Source: a bacterium
GTDB lineage: Bacteria > Arandabacterota > Arandabacteria > Arandabacterales > Arandabacteraceae
DNA: 64,000 nucleotides
Direction: 5' to 3'
Assembly: GCA_029933125.1 (NCBI GenBank)
Contig: JAOZOU010000004.1
Location: 248,001-312,000 of the forward strand
Shown: positions 61,575-64,000 of the stretch, piece after piece
How positions within the stretch are numbered: the stretch's first letter is position 1
How the letters are laid out: each line of letters starts with the position of its first letter
Notes under the pieces: generated by a model
Seen by the model: the letters and a program-made list of their open reading frames with translations, nothing else
What the model was told of the DNA's origin: nothing
Databases searched by the model: none
Program-made: the position numbers and the translations under genes

Positions 61575-63950
61575 ATGAAGACACGCACGATAGCATTTAT
61601 GTTTGTTGCTACCCTGATCCTTACACAGACTGTCCTGGCGGGTGACATCGAGCAACACTTCGCTAATCACCTGGCCAGCATCGGTGATAACGATTTCGCT
61701 TCAGCCATAATCTACCTGCGCGATCGTCCTAACATAAGGGCACTTGATAAGGAGCTCCAGAGAGAGCATGCCCCTCTTGCGGTAAGGCATATGCGCGTTA
61801 TTGAGACTCTCAAACAGGCTGCCGAGAGATCCCAGCCCGCACTTCTAAACTATCTTGAGGCAAGGAAGCGAGAAGGAAGTGTGAAAGGCTATACTCCCTA
61901 TTGGTTAGCAAACATGGTTGTTGTATCTGCAACCAAGGCTGAGCTCGAGAGGATCGCCAAACGTACAGATGTTGAAGCAATCGAAGCAAACTTCAGGGCG
62001 ACGCTAATTGAGCAAGCCGGCAAACCCTATCTCGGTTCCCCAACGGCTGGCATAGGTGTGACCAACAGCTTGATGGCAATCAATGCTGATCGTGTCTGGT
62101 ATGAGCTTGGAATCACAGGATCTGGAACCCTTGTAGCAAATCTTGATACTGGTGTGGACGGCTCTCATCCAGCCCTCAGCGCACGATGGCGTGGTAACTG
62201 GCATCCGTGGAATGAGTGCTGGCGTGATGCCCTCGGGACAGGAACCACTTTTCCAACTGACACCCATGGTCATGGCACACACACTATGGGGACGATGTGT
62301 GGCGCAGATCATGTGACGGGCGATACGGTTGGTGTTGCCTTTGATGCCCTCTGGATCGCAGACAATGCAATAAATCAGAGTGTAGGTCCTGAGTTCGACA
62401 ACGACGTTCTTGACGCTTTCCAGTGGTTTGCGGACCCTGATGGAAATCCTGAGACCACTGACGATGTCCCCGACGTCGTCCAGAACTCGTGGGGGATCGA
62501 CTCCCGCTTTGGTTACGATTACCAAGACTGTGACTATCGCTGGCAAGAAGCCATTGAGAATTGCGAAGCCGCAGGGGTTGTTGTTGTCTTTAGCGCTGGA
62601 AATGAAGGACCGTCAGCCCAGACACTCCGGTCACCTGCCACAATTTGCAATACTCCAACGGTCAATTTTTCAGTCGGAGCTGTCGACTGTGAAAACTATG
62701 GATGGCCTTATCCCATTGCTTCCTTTAGCAGTCGCGGGCCATCTGACTGTGACGGGGTAAGCATAAAGCCAGAAGTTTCTGCTCCAGGCGTTGATGTCTA
62801 TTCCACTTATCCAGGTGGGAGCTATGTTCGCATGAGTGGAACTTCAATGGCTGGACCCCATGTTTCAGGTGTTGTTGCGTTGATGCGTCAGGCAAACCCT
62901 GATGCAGATGTGCAAACCATCAAACAGATCCTTATGGAAACGGCTCGCGATCTTGGGACCGCAGGTGAGGACAATACATACGGCTGGGGTGTAATAGATG
63001 CTTACCAGGCTGTGCTTGCCGTCATGTCACCAGATACGATCCCGCCTAGTGTGGCCGTTCTGGATCCAAATGGTGGCGAGACCCTCACAGCTGGCACAAC
63101 CTATACGATTCGGTGGGATGCAAGTGACGATCGGGGTGTTGCTAGCACAAGTATCTATTACTCCTATGACGGTGGCTCGAGTTATTCCCTCATTGATAGC
63201 CTCTCAGGCAATCCTGGCTCATATGATTGGACAGTGCCTGACACACCTTCAGCAATGTGCCTTGTAAAAGTGTTTGCCTACGATGCAGCAGCAAATCTCA
63301 GCTGGGATACCTCTGATGGCTACTTCACAGTTGAAACAGCTCCGGGCCCATATGTTTGGGTAAAGAGCATTGATCTTGTACTGGTAACCCGAGGAAAGAA
63401 TACCTATGCTCAGGCGAAGGTGCTTGTCCTTGACCAGGACAGCAGTCCCGTGGCAAGAGCCGAAGTCCACAGTCACTGGGACGGTATTACTCATGACTCG
63501 GATGTATTTACAACCAAGCGCAAAGGAACAGGTTCATGTACATCCGATAAGGTAAAACAACCAAGTGGATGGTGGTATTACTATGTGGACGATGTGGTAA
63601 AGGATGGCTATACCTTCCGCAGTGATCTTGGTGAGACATCGGATGCCATCTATGTCGGATCTGCTCTGTTTTCCCAACCAAGTGGAGAGATGCTTAGCGT
63701 CGAGAAGCCAGGCTCTGAACCTACCTTTGTCCTCAATATCGCAAGAGATTCCTACGCTTCGTTTGTTATCTATAATGTGATGGGACAGAGGGTGAGAACG
63801 CTACTTGATAGGGTTATGGTGCCAGGGCAGATCACGGTAACGTGGGACGGAACAGATGACAATGGAAGAAGCGTACCAAACGGAATCTACTTCTATCGTG
63901 CAGTAAGCGGTGGTGAGATCGTAACAAGTAAGTTTATCCTTGCAAAGTAG
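61575..63950 (+). CDS. Secreted subtilisin-like serine protease with T9SS/FlgD-like C-terminal domain
   Basis: A 791-residue S8 protease (from ATG 61575, six bases after GGGGGAG). Signal peptide MKTRTIAFMFVATLILTQTVLAG. An inhibitor-like propeptide lies at about 25-150. Catalytic residues: Asp191 (NLDTGVDGSHP), His233 (GHGTHTMG), Ser424 (SGTSMAGPHVSG), with the oxyanion Asn in FSAGNEGPS. After the catalytic domain come an Ig-like domain (about 490-585, PNGGETLTAGTTYTIRWDAS), another beta domain, and a C-terminal SFVIYNVMGQRVRTLL, WDGTDDNGRSVPNGIYFYRA, SKFILAK module. This end is the FlgD-like/type-A sorting domain of T9SS cargo, consistent with the SprA gene in the window. Confidence 0.92.
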   Translation: MKTRTIAFMFVATLILTQTVLAGDIEQHFANHLASIGDNDFASAIIYLRDRPNIRALDKELQREHAPLAVRHMRVIETLKQAAERSQPALLNYLEARKREGSVKGYTPYWLANMVVVSATKAELERIAKRTDVEAIEANFRATLIEQAGKPYLGSPTAGIGVTNSLMAINADRVWYELGITGSGTLVANLDTGVDGSHPALSARWRGNWHPWNECWRDALGTGTTFPTDTHGHGTHTMGTMCGADHVTGDTVGVAFDALWIADNAINQSVGPEFDNDVLDAFQWFADPDGNPETTDDVPDVVQNSWGIDSRFGYDYQDCDYRWQEAIENCEAAGVVVVFSAGNEGPSAQTLRSPATICNTPTVNFSVGAVDCENYGWPYPIASFSSRGPSDCDGVSIKPEVSAPGVDVYSTYPGGSYVRMSGTSMAGPHVSGVVALMRQANPDADVQTIKQILMETARDLGTAGEDNTYGWGVIDAYQAVLAVMSPDTIPPSVAVLDPNGGETLTAGTTYTIRWDASDDRGVASTSIYYSYDGGSSYSLIDSLSGNPGSYDWTVPDTPSAMCLVKVFAYDAAANLSWDTSDGYFTVETAPGPYVWVKSIDLVLVTRGKNTYAQAKVLVLDQDSSPVARAEVHSHWDGITHDSDVFTTKRKGTGSCTSDKVKQPSGWWYYYVDDVVKDGYTFRSDLGETSDAIYVGSALFSQPSGEMLSVEKPGSEPTFVLNIARDSYASFVIYNVMGQRVRTLLDRVMVPGQITVTWDGTDDNGRSVPNGIYFYRAVSGGEIVTSKFILAK

Positions 63951-64000
63951 AGGTTCTCTAACTGGATCTCTAGGCCAAGAAGCGGGAGTTTTCATGAACT
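63951..64000. other. Intergenic end of window
   Basis: The last 50 bases after the subtilase stop contain no recognisable gene or terminator before the window edge. Confidence 0.6.

Noticed and set aside
61457-61645. 62-residue open frame in the subtilase leader
   Set aside because: It overlaps the signal peptide of the protease in another frame, and no SD precedes it. Its protein sequence shows no family features.
1-64000. CRISPR arrays, insertion sequences, prophage genes or rRNA
   Set aside because: No regularly spaced repeats, transposase, integrase, phage structural gene or rRNA segment was seen; the window is core chromosome with one tRNA.

Overview
The window is a gene-dense stretch of chromosome from a Gram-negative, LPS-bearing bacterium. 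It carries Kdo synthesis genes (kdsA, kdsC, kdsD), a late lipid A acyltransferase, and LPS transport genes lptB, lptC, lptF and lptG. It also encodes a 1,886-residue SprA-like protein, the outer-membrane translocon family of the type IX secretion system (T9SS), and a subtilase ending in a FlgD-like/T9SS-type C-terminal domain. Together these point to the FCB superphylum, most likely an uncultivated lineage (WOR-3/Stahlbacteria, Zixibacteria, Latescibacteria, TA06 or similar). The exact phylum cannot be fixed from the sequence alone. Many genes start with TTG or GTG behind strong Shine-Dalgarno (SD) sequences.

Layout. 1-10.7 kb: 3' end of pyrG, kdsA-kdsC-kdsD, lpxL, lptC-lptB-rpoN, lipA, hpf, hprK-ptsH-ptsI. 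This is a variant of the classic lpt/rpoN/PTS cluster with no lptA and no EIIA gene. 10.7-14.2 kb: sugar nucleotidyltransferase, metK, ahcY. 14.2-16.6 kb (minus strand): lptF-lptG. 16.7-22.4 kb: sprA. 22.4-33.9 kb: the canonical translation/RNA operon rimP-nusA-rnpM-infB-ylxP-rbfA-nrnA-truB-ribF-rpsO-pnp, ending in an M16 protease. 33.9-37.7 kb: a minus-strand aminotransferase divergent from a small Cys-rich ORF, dut, a polysaccharide deacetylase and a UbiA prenyltransferase. 37.7-40.5 kb (minus): a DUF4388 membrane protein and a TPR/zinc-ribbon membrane protein. 40.7-48.5 kb: an Ig-like/Na-Pi transporter/PhoU fusion, ktrA, asnS, hsp20 (minus), pyruvoyl-dependent arginine decarboxylase, ktrB/trkH and a DksA-like protein. 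48.6-53.2 kb: a small exported protein, a TPR-GAF-AAA-Fis regulator and a sigma-70-family factor. 53.3-64 kb: Tat-type AmrS-like radical SAM protein, moeA, recD2, uvrA, tRNA-Trp and the subtilase.

The most interesting regulatory signal is a possible sigma cascade. rpoN lies at 4.9 kb. A TPR-GAF sigma-54 activator (48,973-52,014) sits directly upstream of a group-2 sigma-70 gene. The gap between them holds a nearly perfect -24/-12 sigma-54 promoter (52,225-52,240) and, about 70 bp upstream, a 20-bp interrupted palindrome placed like an enhancer site. A second good sigma-54 promoter precedes hsp20 (45,255-45,272). This suggests an RpoN-to-alternative-sigma stress circuit, analogous in logic to the RpoN-RpoS cascade of Borrelia but with a TPR-type activator. 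Other points of interest are a three-hairpin leader before the arginine decarboxylase, an HprK with Asn at a usual His position, a 10-Cys small ORF, and a radical SAM enzyme with a twin-arginine N-terminus.
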